A stretch of DNA of 64,000 bases from Selaginella moellendorffii. Taxonomy: Eukaryota > Streptophyta > Lycopodiopsida > Selaginellales > Selaginellaceae. Location: the NCBI RefSeq assembly GCF_000143415.4, contig NW_003314272.1, positions 1,943,944 to 2,007,943 on the forward strand, in the 5' to 3' direction. Position numbers and translations under genes: made by a program. The notes beneath the pieces are model-generated. The model was not told the DNA's origin and did no database searches. It worked only from the letters and a program-made list of their open reading frames with translations. Below, in pieces: positions 52,857-63,981 of this stretch (within the stretch, counting starts at the first letter, position 1; the number at the start of each line of letters is the position of its first letter).

Positions 52857-55085
52857 ATGGACCAGAAGAAGAACATACTCAAGCTTCCTCTTGAGTCGGG
52901 CATTTCGGTTTCCAAAGCCGAGTTGATCGACAGGCTCGCCGAAGGTGGTAAGTCTCTCTAGTTGAATCCGCATTGCAAAATTCATGTGACCATCGCTTTT
53001 CTTCTTTAGTTGAAGACAAGGACAGCTTCAAGCAACTGTGCAAGAGAATCGAAAGGCTGCTACTTAAACATCGAGACGAGGAGTACAAGGAGCTCAAGGT
53101 ACTCACTCATTCATTCACCTGGAGGACATTTATCGTTCATGATTGTGGTGTGACAGGCGACCTATGCGAAGTTAAATCCTCGTGACAGTGAGCTCCCAGT
53201 TGACGAGTTTAATGTTGAAGCTCACGAGCAATTTCTACTAAAGTTTTTCCAGGTAAGTAGAAGTGCTGTGATTGAGATTCAAAAGCACTCGCGTGGCTAC
53301 TATTAGCTCATGGAGCGAGGGAGATACAAGCAACTCACGGATGAAGAGTGGAGTGTGGCGACCTCCAGCCGTTACCTTCTCAAACTTCGCATTCGGATTG
53401 ACCGCAATAAGGTGCGTTCAAGGTAAAACTTAAAACGCTGGAACTTCGACTTTCATACGCTTCACAATAAGTATACTGATTGTGCAGCTCGACACGAGGT
53501 TCCTCTCCAATTTCACCAAAAACCAGGTACATCAATCAATGAAGCAGCGCCTGAACTCTAACACGCTCCTAAGCAGTTTGTTATCTTCCATCGAGGTGTA
53601 AGCACGGACCAACAATCTGGCTTGTTTGTCCTCCTGAAACTGGAGGCCCTCTGGAGAAGTCTGAAAAACTACATTGTCGACGCTCTGTGGTAAGTTGTTC
53701 GCTCCTTGTACGGATTTTGTCGTAATTTTTCCACGTTTGTTGACAGCGAGAGGCCGGTCGTCCAGGCCACGCCTTCCAGGAGCGCACTGGAAGCTGGGGA
53801 GACGAGGTTTCAGGAAGTGGAAAGATTTCATGCGGGTGACATCAGGTGGTCTTTCTTACACTGTGTGATCTCCAAAGTTCATCTTTTTTCCAATGAATGA
53901 ACGTATGATGCTCACATGAAAGCATGCATAGGCTAAGCGACCTCTTCCGCAAGGCGCGGGTACAGGAGCCTATTTACAAGCACGTTGTGGTCCTCTACAG
54001 GTATGATTTCTATCTCTCTTGTTTTCTTTTTCTTTTCTTATCCAGACCATTGAAGAGAAAAAAGAGAAAAGTGTTCTCCAGGCGCCTGGAGCATGGAATT
54101 CGTATCAAGCACTACGTGGATGTGCCTTTGGCGGACATGGAGCTCGTACTCGTACGTTTCATCCCGACTTGACGCTAAACTTTACATTTTTTTCTTCCTC
54201 TTAACAGCCCGCGAAGAAAGCTCTTCGACCGAGTGGAGCAGACGTCTTGACTTTCGTCCTCTTCGTGATCTTTGGCTCGGTAAGTGTTGATTTTCTCAAC
54301 TTTTGGTCTCATCCCGGTGCCAAACTTTCGAGTCATTTCTCGCAGGTTATGTTTAAGGTCCTTCAGAGAAAGCAGCCATCAGTAGCAGCTGCTATCTTGG
54401 CAGCGTGCATTCTTTACTGCGTAGCACTAGTAACAACGTACGTACGTTTCCTTGTGTTTTCAACCCTGTGTAACTCTCCTCTCTCACAGCTTTGTACTAC
54501 GGGTGCGAAGAATCAAAAGGATGCTAAAGGAAAAGCTCGTCCGTGACAAGAGAGTTGAAAAGCACCGGGACGTTTTGATCAGCTTGATCAAGGACACGAT
54601 TCAGCAAGAGGTCTGTGACTTTTTTTTTCTCTTCCTTCGTGTTTGGTTTGCTTTGCTCAGCAATGACGTTTTGCCCTCGTAGGTGAAGTTGGCGATTGTG
54701 GCTTATTTCGCTCTCATGAAAACAGCGCATGGAGCAGCCTCCAAGGAGGTAACTGATCGACCGAGACGAACGAACGAGCTCTTAGACTCAACAGAAAAGA
54801 AAGAGTTTAAACTGTTTTCGCGTGGCAGGATCTGTACTTTAAATGCAGGCAGCTAATGGAGGACAAATTCAAAGACAAGTTGATACTTGGATTGGACGAG
54901 ACGCTCGTCAATCTGGACAAGCTTGGGATCATCTGGCGAGTAAGTCAAGCAGTCCTTTTTTCTTTTCTCTGTTCTTGGCTACAAACAATGGAGTGTGTCT
55001 CGATTCACAGGACGAAAAGGGAGCAATTCGCCACACCGAGGCAAACCAAGTAACCGACAACCACTTCGTTCCACTCGAGGATTAG
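52857..55085 (+). CDS. DUF3754 membrane protein, divergent copy B
   Basis: Fifteen exons: 52857-52947, 53010-53098, 53157-53252, 53307-53411, 53488-53526, 53577-53689, 53747-53845, 53932-54000, 54046-54151, 54208-54279, 54346-54437, 54490-54610, 54683-54748, 54829-54939, 55011-55085 (447 residues). Exon order and phases mirror copy A 165 bp upstream, proving tandem duplication. Retained features include LMERGRYKQLTDEEW, VIFHRGVSTDQQ, VQEPIYKHVVVLYR, IKHYVDVPLADMELVL and two hydrophobic segments. The family's YDKQLDSGRGTLLHL block is replaced by DKRVEKHRDVLISLIKD, and exon 5 is shortened. Every intron is still GT-AG and the frame is intact, so it is a diverged functional paralogue rather than a pseudogene. 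Confidence 0.85.
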
Positions 55086-55890
55086 GAGGTTATGTTTTCT
55101 AGTTTCTCTTTTTTATTCTTTTTCTTTCGTGCCTGTCACCGCCAGAGGCCTGTTCTTTCCATACCGATCAGAGACTTCTTCAAGCTAGCTGTAGCTATGG
55201 CTTCGGCGACCAATCTATTCTTTTCTTCGTTACGATCCAGGCTCACAGACAATGTCTGTGTTGGCCGGAAAGAAAAAAAAAATGAAAAAGAAAGCTCCGT
55301 GATCCAGAGACATTTGTTTGGGTTTCTTCTCTTCCAAAACTAGAACGGGGATGATAAAGCTTCTCTTTTTCTTGGTACCATCAACCCAGAGACAATGACA
55401 ATGCGTCTGTGTTGCCAGAAAGAAAAGTTTTGAGATTCAGAAAAACAAGTTTTTCTATCCATTTCAGAGCTAAAAGCTTTAAGTTTCTCATAGTCGATTC
55501 ATTCCAAGCACGAAAGCACAGTTTTTCGAACCATTTTCATAGATTACAGCTTTAAGTTTCTCATAGAAGCCGGCTTATAGATCGCCAGCTTCGGGAACTC
55601 TTTATTCTCATGTTCTTGTACCAATGAACGGGGAGGGTGGCTCTACATAGCGCCTGCTCATCTCATCCCCTCAAGTTTACCACCTTAGCTCTCAGATCTC
55701 TATCTCTCTTCTTAGCAAGAAGAAGGAAAAATAAAAACGAAAAAAGTTAACCATGAAAAGAAAAAATACCGGCAGAACACCACCGTGATCGACGAGGGAG
55801 ACGAGACGACGACGTGGGCGATGAACATCTAGCAGCTCATTCCATTCCCTAGCGCAATCCGCCTCCTCTTTTTCGGTATAGTCGATCATC
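55086..55890. other. Intergenic region between convergent genes
   Basis: About 800 bp. The motif AGCTTTAAGTTTCTCATAG occurs twice (near 55477 and 55547) and ACAATG-type pieces repeat, suggesting small local duplications. No gene is supported. Confidence 0.4.
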
Positions 55891-55891
55891 C

Positions 55892-56957
55892 TCAGAACTG
55901 TTCTCCCTCGAAGGTCTGCCCGTATTGCCAGTTGGAAGGCGCGGCATTGTTGGAGATGACCGTCTTGCCGCTACTGTCCGTCACCATGAAGGAGAGGCTC
56001 TGGCCGCCGAGCTGCGCGTTGGTCTGCCAGTTCTGGCCCCAGTTGCGGCTCATGGGGATCCATCCCGTCCCGGAGCCCTTGACGGACACGGCATGCACGT
56101 CCCCGGCACCGCCCACATTCGTGATGAGGATGAGGTTGAAGTAGGCGTGGCCGTTTACCGTGAAGTGGATCCCTCCTTTCCTCACGCAGCTCACCCTGCG
56201 AGAGAGGCAATCGCCCATGAGATCGCGGAAGAAACCCCGGAAGAAAGCAGCAAAACTTGGAAGATCCTGATGAGTTGAGCTCCAAGAACTTCGGAAGAAC
56301 ATAGAACGAAGAGGCAGCGACATACCTGCGGAAGTAGACGGGGATGATTCCACCGCGGTAGATTCCAATCTCCTCCCAGGCGGGCTGGGACATGTCGAAG
56401 TGCTTGAGGGGCTCGTTGCACCAGGAGCCGGGCGGGCAGAAGTTGGTGGCGGTGACGGTCACCGATCGGCCCGGGATGCACCACTGCGGGTCCGCCGCCG
56501 CGTCACATTTCACCTCGAAGCACGCGCCGCAGCTCAGCCCGTTGTTGTAGAGCGCCGAGCTCAGTGCCGCATTGTTGGTGCCGTAGCCCTGGCTGTAGAG
56601 ATTGCCATAGCCGCAAGCTCCACCTGGACATGGCAAGATGGCATTCGTTTTAGATCACGAGAAAGAATTCTTGTGGATTGTATGCTAGATCTTTGCTGAG
56701 TGGGGTTGCTGGAATGGAAATGATCCGAGAGGGAGTAGTGTGATCTCTCTTCTTACCCATTGTTCCAGCGGCGTCGCTGCCTCCGTAGAATGTGGCGTGG
56801 CCGCTCTCCCACTGCGCCAGCGCGGAGCTGACGCCGGTGGCGAGAAAAAGCACCAGCAGTCCCATCGTCTCCCTGTTGGTGAGAAACCCCACTGAATCGA
56901 TCAGCCCAAGAACATGACAGTGCCAAGAACAGAGCGTCACAAACAGAGCACCTACAT
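55892..56957 (-). CDS. Alpha-expansin 1 (start codon split by an intron)
   Basis: The core exons are 56757-56872, 56326-56623 and 55892-56195. A 2-nt piece AT at 56956-56957, before donor GTAGGT, joins G at 56872 after acceptor CAACAG, making ATG GAG ACG ATG GGA (239 residues). If that intron is not used, the internal ATG at 56865 gives 236 residues. A signal peptide ([17 protein letters not shown]) precedes [20 protein letters not shown], cysteines of the GH45-like domain, HFDMSQPAW (HFD motif), and the C-terminal domain with SRNWGQNWQ. Alpha-expansins loosen cell walls at acid pH without hydrolysis. TATAAAA lies at 57243-57249 on this strand. Pattern and intron positions match the second expansin. 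Confidence 0.92.
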
Positions 56958-56969
56958 TCTTGGAACAAG

Positions 56970-57700
56970 ATTCCTTTTGATGGAGCGGTGGAAGCAGATG
57001 ATGGTTGACGGCTAAATAGATGCGAGGAAGCCCTCTGTATCTTTCTCGCTCTCTGTCCCGGCCGGATCGCTCAATCAAGATCGCTGGCCAGAGATCTAGA
57101 GGAATTATAATCAAAGGAAGAGTATACCGTAGCCTGATTGACAAGGATAAAGAAGAGAAAAGAAGGCCGAGGAGGGGGAGATGAATGAGGGAAGAGGATT
57201 GATTTGAGAGGACGATGGTGATTTGGTCCCCAGGAGCTGGGCTTTTATATGGGGAGCGAGCAAGCAGAGATCATGTGTGGGTGTGAGAGAGGGAGAGTTT
57301 AAAAGTGTGTGGGCGTTTGTGTGAGGAGTGGCCCAATGTGTGTGCCAATGTGTGTGTGTGGTAGCTAGCGGACAACAGAGTAAGTTGCAAGGTCCACAAA
57401 CGGTGCCTGACTCCCTGAAATTTGTAGATCAATTATGTCTGCTGGTACTTGGCCAATCCAATTGGGCGAAATTGGCAATCACTCGCTCGCGCCCAAGAAC
57501 CCTAAATTCTACCAGGAGGAGGAAGAAGAAGGAAGAAGAAAAAATAACTACTATAAAGTCAGTGTGTAAAATCCTCTGCCAATGCAGGGGAGTGGTAATC
57601 TACAAAGAAGTAGAATCTTAAATTTTTGGCGGTCGTGGGTTTGAAAAGTTTTAAATTTCTGTCGGTCTGGCGCTCGAATCCTGGGAGGGATTTAGGGTTC
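56970..57700. promoter_or_regulatory. Leader and promoter of alpha-expansin 1
   Basis: The minus-strand TATAAAA at 57243-57249 would put the transcript start near 57215 and give a leader of about 250 nt with pyrimidine-rich patches. Beyond it, to 57.7 kb, no gene is seen; TGTG repeats occur at 57330-57360. Confidence 0.4.
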
Positions 57701-57715
57701 TTCAATTGCTTAGGG

Positions 57716-57898
57716 ATGGCGATGGCGATGGCGCCATGTGCGGCATTCAAATCGGTGCCTCCCCCTTTTGGTTGCAAGTTGGAATTGTTGGGCGCTGCCG
57801 CACTCTGGCCGCGCTGCCGCTGCTGGCGCTTTTGTTTGGTGCAAGGATTGATGGCGACAACAAATCCCACACCATTCTTCTACCGGGCGCGCTTTTAA
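57716..57898 (+). CDS. Hypothetical small protein
   Basis: ATG 57716 to TAA 57898, 60 residues (MAMAMAPCAAFKSVPPPFGC...), directly preceded by TTTAGGGTTC, the reverse telo-box often seen near starts in this window. Cys/Arg-rich middle, no known motif. It may be the first exon of a longer gene or noise. Confidence 0.25.
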   Translation: MAMAMAPCAAFKSVPPPFGCKLELLGAAALWPRCRCWRFCLVQGLMATTNPTPFFYRARF

Positions 57899-58966
57899 AG
57901 GTGTGTGTGGCTTACCTTATCACCAGCGGCATTGGCATTGTCAAATGGTCATTGTTTGTTGCTCTGATCGGTCGATCTTCCTGCTGTTGCTCCTGTACTG
58001 TACTGTCTCCTCTCTCTTTTTTCGGTGTGTCGGTTCTGCAACTGATCCACAGTTGGTGCTTTTAATTTTTCCCAGCAGCATGTGCTGCGCTGCGGCGATT
58101 GAGATTGAGCTCATAGCGGAAACCCAGGAAGAAAAATCTCTCTCTCTCTCTCAATTGTTTTTCCGCTCTGTTGCATTGTTTTGTTTGTTCAAACGTCTTT
58201 TGCTCGGTCTTGTGTTCTTCGTCGACGCCATTAATTTCCTGCTACTCAGACTGTAGTAGAAGCGTGGTGTTACGTAGTCGGCATTGAAGAGATGCTTGTC
58301 GTTGGTTTTTTTTTTTTTTTTTTTCTTCTTCTTCTTTATTTTCCATGGTTGCCTCTCTGGGCAAACTTAAATGAAGCTTCCCGATTTGTTCCGGTTGACA
58401 ATCAAGCTTGAGGTCCCTCTCTCTCTATCTCGCACTTCAATGCGAGGGCTGGGGCCGGGCCTGACTCTTTATCATGTTCGAGCATATGGCATGAACAGTC
58501 TAGTCTTGTCTTGCCTGTGTACAAGCCAGGGAAGAATAGAAAAATGGGGAAACCCCTGCAACTACCGTGGTACCACAAGAAACTCTTACGTACGTTGTGG
58601 TTCTTTTGTCAGGATTCTTTGTCCGTTGGTCACTGCGTCGTCTAATGCGTTTGCATTGGCTGGTCAATCTCATATTGTGTGCTTGAGCTAAGTGGATCAC
58701 AAGAAAGTTCAGCGAAGACTCTTGTGTCACAAAAGGCGCGTGTTCTCTTGCAATCAAGTTGCAACGAGGCGGTTGGAAGGCTCCAATCGAGCAACGGCCA
58801 ACTTGGTGTGTGTGTGTGTAAACTCTTCACCTATAAAACTATAGCGTACAAGGAGAGATGAGCCTGTGTGTATCATCGTCTCCGCCGAAGCTCAGCCTCT
58901 GCCTGCTTTTGGCTTGTGTGTGTTGTTTGGGAGGCACACGAGTCAGAGGGAGAAGAACGAAGAGAG
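57899..58966. promoter_or_regulatory. Upstream region of alpha-expansin 2
   Basis: About 1 kb without a supported gene. It contains pyrimidine runs (CTCTCTCT near 58140, T-tract 58305-58325), TGTG repeats near 58807, and TATAAAA at 58832-58838. The last fits a transcript start near 58862, about 105 nt before the expansin's first coding bases. Confidence 0.45.
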
Positions 58967-60070
58967 ATGTGAGTAAAATGAAAAGAGATCGGAGCTACGT
59001 GTTTTCTATCTAGCTGCAGCTCCTCGCATGCTAGGCCTTATAGTCTGGATCCAACATTAACAGTTTCTCATTTTGTTTTTCTCTTTCTCCTCTGCAGGGA
59101 ACGCCTCACTGGAGCTTCTGCTGCTGTTATCGCATTAATGGTGATCGCAGTTCACACTGGAAAAGCAATCGCTCAGCAATGGACGGATGCACATGCAACT
59201 TTCTACGGTGGCAGCGATGCTTCAGGCACAATGGGTATGCACCTTGGGTTTTCCAAGTTTGTAAAACCTCTCATCCCTTTTCTAGCTTTATCTTTTAAAA
59301 ACAATCTTCGTTACGACTTTGCAGGAGGTGCTTGCGGGTATGGCAACCTTTACAGCCAAGGATACGGCACCAACACGGCGGCATTGAGTACCGTGCTGTT
59401 CAATTCGGGCCTGAGCTGCGGTGCGTGCTTCGAGATTAAGTGCAACGCTGCAAAAGACCCGCAGTGGTGCCGAGCTGGAGCCTCCGTCACGGTGACAGCC
59501 ACGAACTTCTGTCCTCCAAACTACGCTCAGGCCAACGATAATGGCGGCTGGTGCAATCCTCCCTTGGAGCACTTCGACATGGCCCAGCCAGCATGGGAAC
59601 AGATTGGCATCTACCGAGGAGGAATTGTTCCCGTCCAATACAGAAGGTACTCTTCGCTTCTTTCATCCTTTTCTCGCTTTTCTTCTTTCTCTTTTTTACT
59701 TGGCTGTGCTATGCACGCACGTAGATTCTATTCTTTACTGATTTCTCTTTCTTTTCTGTATTGCAGGGTGAGCTGCGTGAAGAAGGGAGGGATCCACTTC
59801 ACGCTCAACGGGAACAAATACTTCATGCTGGTGCTCGTGAGCAACGTTGGAGGGGCCGGGGACGTGCGAGCGGTGTCGATCAAGGGGCCGAGCGGCGACT
59901 GGCAGCCAATGTCGAGGAACTGGGGCCAAAACTGGCAGAGCGATAGCAGGCTCATCGGGCAGAGCCTCTCGTTCCGCGTCGTGACGAGTGACAATCGAGC
60001 GGTCACGTCGCTCAACGTCGCACCGGCGGGGTGGAGCTTTGGCCAGACTTTCAGTGGAGAACAGTTTTGA
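58967..60070 (+). CDS. Alpha-expansin 2 (start codon split by an intron)
   Basis: Exons: AT at 58967-58968, then 59098-59234, 59325-59646, 59767-60070 (254 residues). The start codon is AT|G across a 129-bp intron (donor GTGAGT, acceptor CTGCAG), giving [18 protein letters not shown] as signal peptide. The first continuous ATG (59138) would cut off half of that peptide. Family features: [49 protein letters not shown] (the alpha-expansin insertion, absent in copy 1, which has [12 protein letters not shown]), HFDMAQPAW, and the C-terminal domain with SRNWGQNWQ and FSGEQF. It acts in the cell wall. The two expansins are divergently arranged about 2 kb apart. Confidence 0.93.
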
Positions 60071-60365
60071 AAGGAAGGCTCTCTCTTTAGTTTTTGTCCT
60101 CTCCCGAGTTTGAGATGGAAACCTCGTGCCATCCATCGGGATTAAAGTATATAGAAATATTGATTTGCTATAAACAGAAAAAATAAAAGTGATGTTCATA
60201 ATCTCAAAGTTGAGAATCATGCGAAATCCAAGGCTTGGGGCGAAGACGAGGCGCAGCTACTCAAGTGCACGCCATTGCGCCACCCAGCCTCGGTTTCTCC
60301 CCAAGAAGCTCTTCCGAAATATGTATGAATAAGACTAAGAAATTTTAAAGATCTTCATTTTTATG

Positions 60366-60602
60366 CTACATTTGAAGTTCTCCATCACGCACGCTACACA
60401 GTATGTAGCAAATTAGCTGACATCTCTTCAATAATCCCAATCCCGGGATGGAATTGTCCGCCGTCCGCACATCCCAAACAGTGTCGTCGTTGAGTCTAGG
60501 ATCATAGCAAGTGTCGAGGAAGCCACCACAGTCTACGCTTGTAATTGGCCCTGTGCAAGTGACTGAGCAAAAGGAAAAGAAGAGGAGGAAGTAGTACCAC
60601 AT
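60366..60602 (-). CDS. Putative small secreted Cys-containing peptide
   Basis: ATG at 60602 gives 78 residues: a hydrophobic start MWYYFLLFFSFCSVTCTGP like a signal peptide, then a short region with Cys in VDCGGFLDTCYDP and KRCQLICYILC. There is no match to a known peptide family from memory. It might be a first exon or non-coding; the support is the signal-peptide shape and even Cys spacing. The frame upstream extends only via a GTG. Confidence 0.35.
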   Translation of the reverse strand: MWYYFLLFFSFCSVTCTGPITSVDCGGFLDTCYDPRLNDDTVWDVRTADNSIPGLGLLKRCQLICYILCSVRDGELQM

Positions 60603-61052
60603 TATTTGTCGCGTGGGCTCACAAGAGATTTCGACCCGTGCAGATCTCATTGTTGGACTGTGCACTTGCCGAATAATAGAGCAAGTAAAGTTTCATTTTG
60701 GATTAGAGAAACGATCTAAGCTAGCTTTTTCAGCGCTTCAAAACACCAACAGCACGGACGAGTATAAACTTCCTGGTTTTGCTTCCCGCTGTGTTAGCAA
60801 AGTTTAAGCAAGCCTTCGTAGACCTTCAATCTCTCTTGGCTCCTTCATGGTTGGCAAACGCCGTGAGCAGCAACTGGTGCGCCTGTCAAGTCTTTCTTAA
60901 GGCAGAACGTCGATGAGCAGCAAGGATCTGATCTATGCTTATGGAATCTCGTCGAGATGAGGAAAATAAATAAATAACTAAATCTTTAGCAAACTTTAAC
61001 AATCAACTTTTACACCCAGGGAAGCAGGGTGGAGAAGATCTTCCATCTAGCA
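60603..61052. other. Intergenic region, no supported gene
   Basis: 450 bp, no feature recognised. Confidence 0.35.
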
Positions 61053-62831
61053 CTATACAAAACTGATGATCGCCAGCATCAGTCGTCCGTACGGCATTCT
61101 GAACTCGAGCTTTTTGAAGGTCTAAATTCTTGATTTCTTTTTCTTCGCCCTAAGATCCACCCGGATCTCACCTTGAGAAACTCGGGCACACTGTAGTACT
61201 TTTGAAGCTCGTTTTGATCAACAAGAAGCATCTTTGTGCGCTCCTTGTCCGTGAACTTGTACACGCCCCCCGCTAAAAAGAGAAAATTGAGCCTTGAAAC
61301 CGATTCAAACCACAGAAAATGGTCTAAGCAGACGGCAAGATCGTGATTGTCCACAAGATCCACGTCCTGGTGCTTGGAGACAACAACCGGAACTCGAAGA
61401 ACGCGGCAGACGGGGATTCTCATACTCAAGACAAAGGGGTATTCTCCCGTCTTGATTCTGCATCATGAATTATTAGCATATAAACAGTTCATGGGACTCG
61501 ACAAAGAAACGCTTACACGTCACTGTGGGCACGTATGGCGTCCCATCTTTGACGTCGCTCAATATATGATGGAACACGCTCCTGAAAGCCAAGTGGTGAC
61601 GCCTGTAGTGAAACGGCAGATGAGCAACAGAAAAACAAGGTTTTTGGTTTCAACTGACCAGAACTTGACGTCCCTCCTCGGTGTTTGAACAAGAAACATT
61701 GCAATCTGCAAAACGTAGTAATAGATCGGATGCAAAGACGTGAGGTTTGTACGAGGCTTACACTGGACTTTGCTGAAGGCGTAGTAGACAGGGAGAGTGG
61801 ATTTGCAGAGCCAAAGCCTCGCGTGTGTTGCGCAGTCGAACAGTGCAAACAAGTGGGAGAGGAATGCCGACTGGGGAGGCCTTTGCGTGCAGAGACTAGC
61901 CAAAAGACCGCTCCCCTGCTCGTCGTGCATGGCGGACAACAGTGTCTTGCCCTGTCCGGAGCTAAGGCCACCCCAATTCGCGACTGATAACAGCGACCCC
62001 AGCCGAAAGTACTCTTCCCACTCTTTCTTGCCCAAAACCACACTCTCCCTCTTGTAGCAGTCCACCACTTCGTCCTCAAGGCAGCGCAACTCATTCACGC
62101 ATCCAGACCCATCCTCGCGAGCCTCGATATGACTTCTAATAAAAACCAAAGCGGTGGCACAGTTTGGACCCTGCCCAAAGCAATTGAAGCTTAGTCGATC
62201 GATTCAGTCCGACATACCTCGACTCGACTTGGAAAGGAGCAAAAGTAATTCGAATGGATGATTTCTGTCACTACGTCAGTGACACTCGTGGACGTGGGCC
62301 TAAAGAAAGTTAGACATCGATACGATATCGAGGAAGTTTGCAAGCTTACCCGACTTGCATGGACTCGTATGGACTCGTCGTCCAAATCCTCTCCACCGTA
62401 GCAAATGCCGGAGAATCGTCCTCGAGGAAAGCAGATTCACCAAGGACCTGGCCGATCCAGACAAGACGCTGTAGATCATCGGAGCTTGTCTTATGGAGAT
62501 GGGCTAGGCAGGCTTGGAACTCGGAGTGGTTGTTTGAGAGGCAGCGCGAGATGTAGAGCACGGCCAGCAGATTGAAGAGCTCTGCATCGTAGGCAAACGG
62601 GAGCCAGCAGTCTGATCTCCACACAGTCATGGCCTCGTGAGCGCACTCGGCCTCGCGGAGGTCCTCCTCGGCAAGGCTCACGATTCTTGACATACTCTCG
62701 TCCCCCAGCGCTGGAAAACGCACTTCCTGCTGCGCCTTTCGGAGATGGAGCAGCACAGCCCATTCGCCAGCTGATTTCCTACGCAGCCCCGACCTCGCAT
62801 CCTTGCACTCCACCTCCAGAAGCTTCTCCAT
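61053..62831 (-). CDS. Multi-exon gene of unknown function, copy 1
   Basis: Exons that join in frame: 62350-62831, 62218-62299, 61762-62170, 61659-61705, 61517-61602, then one beginning at 61457. The 3' part is uncertain: DQNELQKYYSVPEFLK, then probably an intron, then TFKKLEFRMPYGRLMLAI ending at TAG 61053. The first exon starts MEKLLEVECKDARSGLRRKS and is mostly helical-looking (EDLREAECAHEAMTVWRSD, LQRLVWIGQVLGESAF). Later segments include GEYPFVLSMRIPVCRVLRVP. I recognise no family. TTAGGGTTT (62841-62849) lies just upstream of the ATG, as with several real genes here. The segment LQRLVWIGQ resembles IRELAWSGQ in the next gene, so the two may be tandem paralogues. Confidence 0.55.
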
Positions 62832-62938
62832 ACTAATTTCTTAGGGTTTCGTTCTGATTGAGGTCATATATTTGGATATTCGTGGTATATTGGTTTTGCT
62901 TACAGAATTATCTTTTATTATACAATTTAAGCATACTC

Positions 62939-63981
62939 TTAAACTATTTCTTTGAAAACTGAGTATGCTATAATATGTAGTGAGAGCCTCTCATGACTCA
63001 TTTTGAAAACCCTACAAATTCTTGCCCATACATCTTTGCGTTCCTCGTCATAATATGTGCCACCTGCTGCAATCGCCTTGACCATAGCATCGTCTATTTC
63101 ACCAGCGCTGGCTCTCACGGCCCTTTGTAATCTGGGAGACTCTACCCACTTCTTAACGATTAGACACGTCTTCCTAGTCGCATCTGATGGAATGAAAATG
63201 CCTCCCTGGTTCTTGCTTATAGCAAGATTGGGGTGACTATTTAGAGCCATCTTGCCTGCACAAACAGCTTTAGTACGTAAACAGCAAATATAATTCATGT
63301 CACTCACACTCTTGTGTCCAAATTTTGCGATCAATGTCTAGAGCCAAATGATCCTCAAATATTAGCTGCGCAAAGCAACAAATGAAGAAATGAGAAACAC
63401 ATTCCAAAGGAAAAGAAAAAACCAAAGAGACTGCTCACGTGAACAATGTAGACGATCATGGCACCGACCGGGACATTGTTTCTCAGTTGTTTAGCGCCGC
63501 CGTCAAAGTAATGCTCCGGAACTGTGTACTGGAAGTTGAAGATCAAAAACTGCCCGCTCCATGCCAGCTCCCTTATCTCTCCCAGCTCGGATTGCGAGAA
63601 AGGGACCGCCCCATCCTGCCACTGCGCGTTCTTGCACAGCTGCGCGAAATGGCCGCTAAAATCTTTGCCGAAAACGGCAGCGGCGGCACGGTAGAGCTCG
63701 CGCTCTTCGCTGCTTCCTGCTGTTACCGACTGTGCGTGCTCCACGATCGACTTGCTCGTCGAGCACAGCGTCTGGAGCTCGGCATGGTCTCGCTTCCCCT
63801 TCCTTGTGAGTGTCCATGTGTAGAGCAGATGGCCGATTTGCAAGCTTGCATCCGTAAAGTCCATAAAGTATGAAACCTCGCGGGGCCTGTACCGGTAAAC
63901 GAGCGAGCACCTTCGAACCCAGCGCTCCAGACTCACACGAATGCTTTCGTCCCACTCGACAGATTTGTGTGTCGCTACCTC
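62939..63981 (-). CDS. Gene of unknown function, copy 2, 5' end outside the window
   Basis: Exons 63439-63981 (opening at an acceptor TTGTGCAG, so earlier exons lie beyond the window), 63308-63365 and 62939-63255 join in frame to TAA at 62939. The product begins EVATHKSVEWDESIRVSLER and includes YRPREVSYFMDFTDASLQIG, LGEIRELAWSGQFLIFNFQY, and a C-terminal helical part (KTCLIVKKWVESPRLQRAVR, DVWARICRVFKMSHERLSLH). No family is recognised. Similar helical layout and the AWSGQ segment suggest kinship with the neighbouring gene. Confidence 0.5.

Noticed and set aside
57665-57690. Possible tRNA fragment around CGCTCGAATCCTGGGAG
   Set aside because: No cloverleaf could be drawn from the flanks.
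61573-61720. Alternative reading of exons 4-5 of the unknown gene as AMFLVQTPRRDVKFWRHHLAF
   Set aside because: That frame runs into a stop in the next exon, whereas the CNVSCSNTEEGRQVL frame continues to GEYPFVLSMRIPV.
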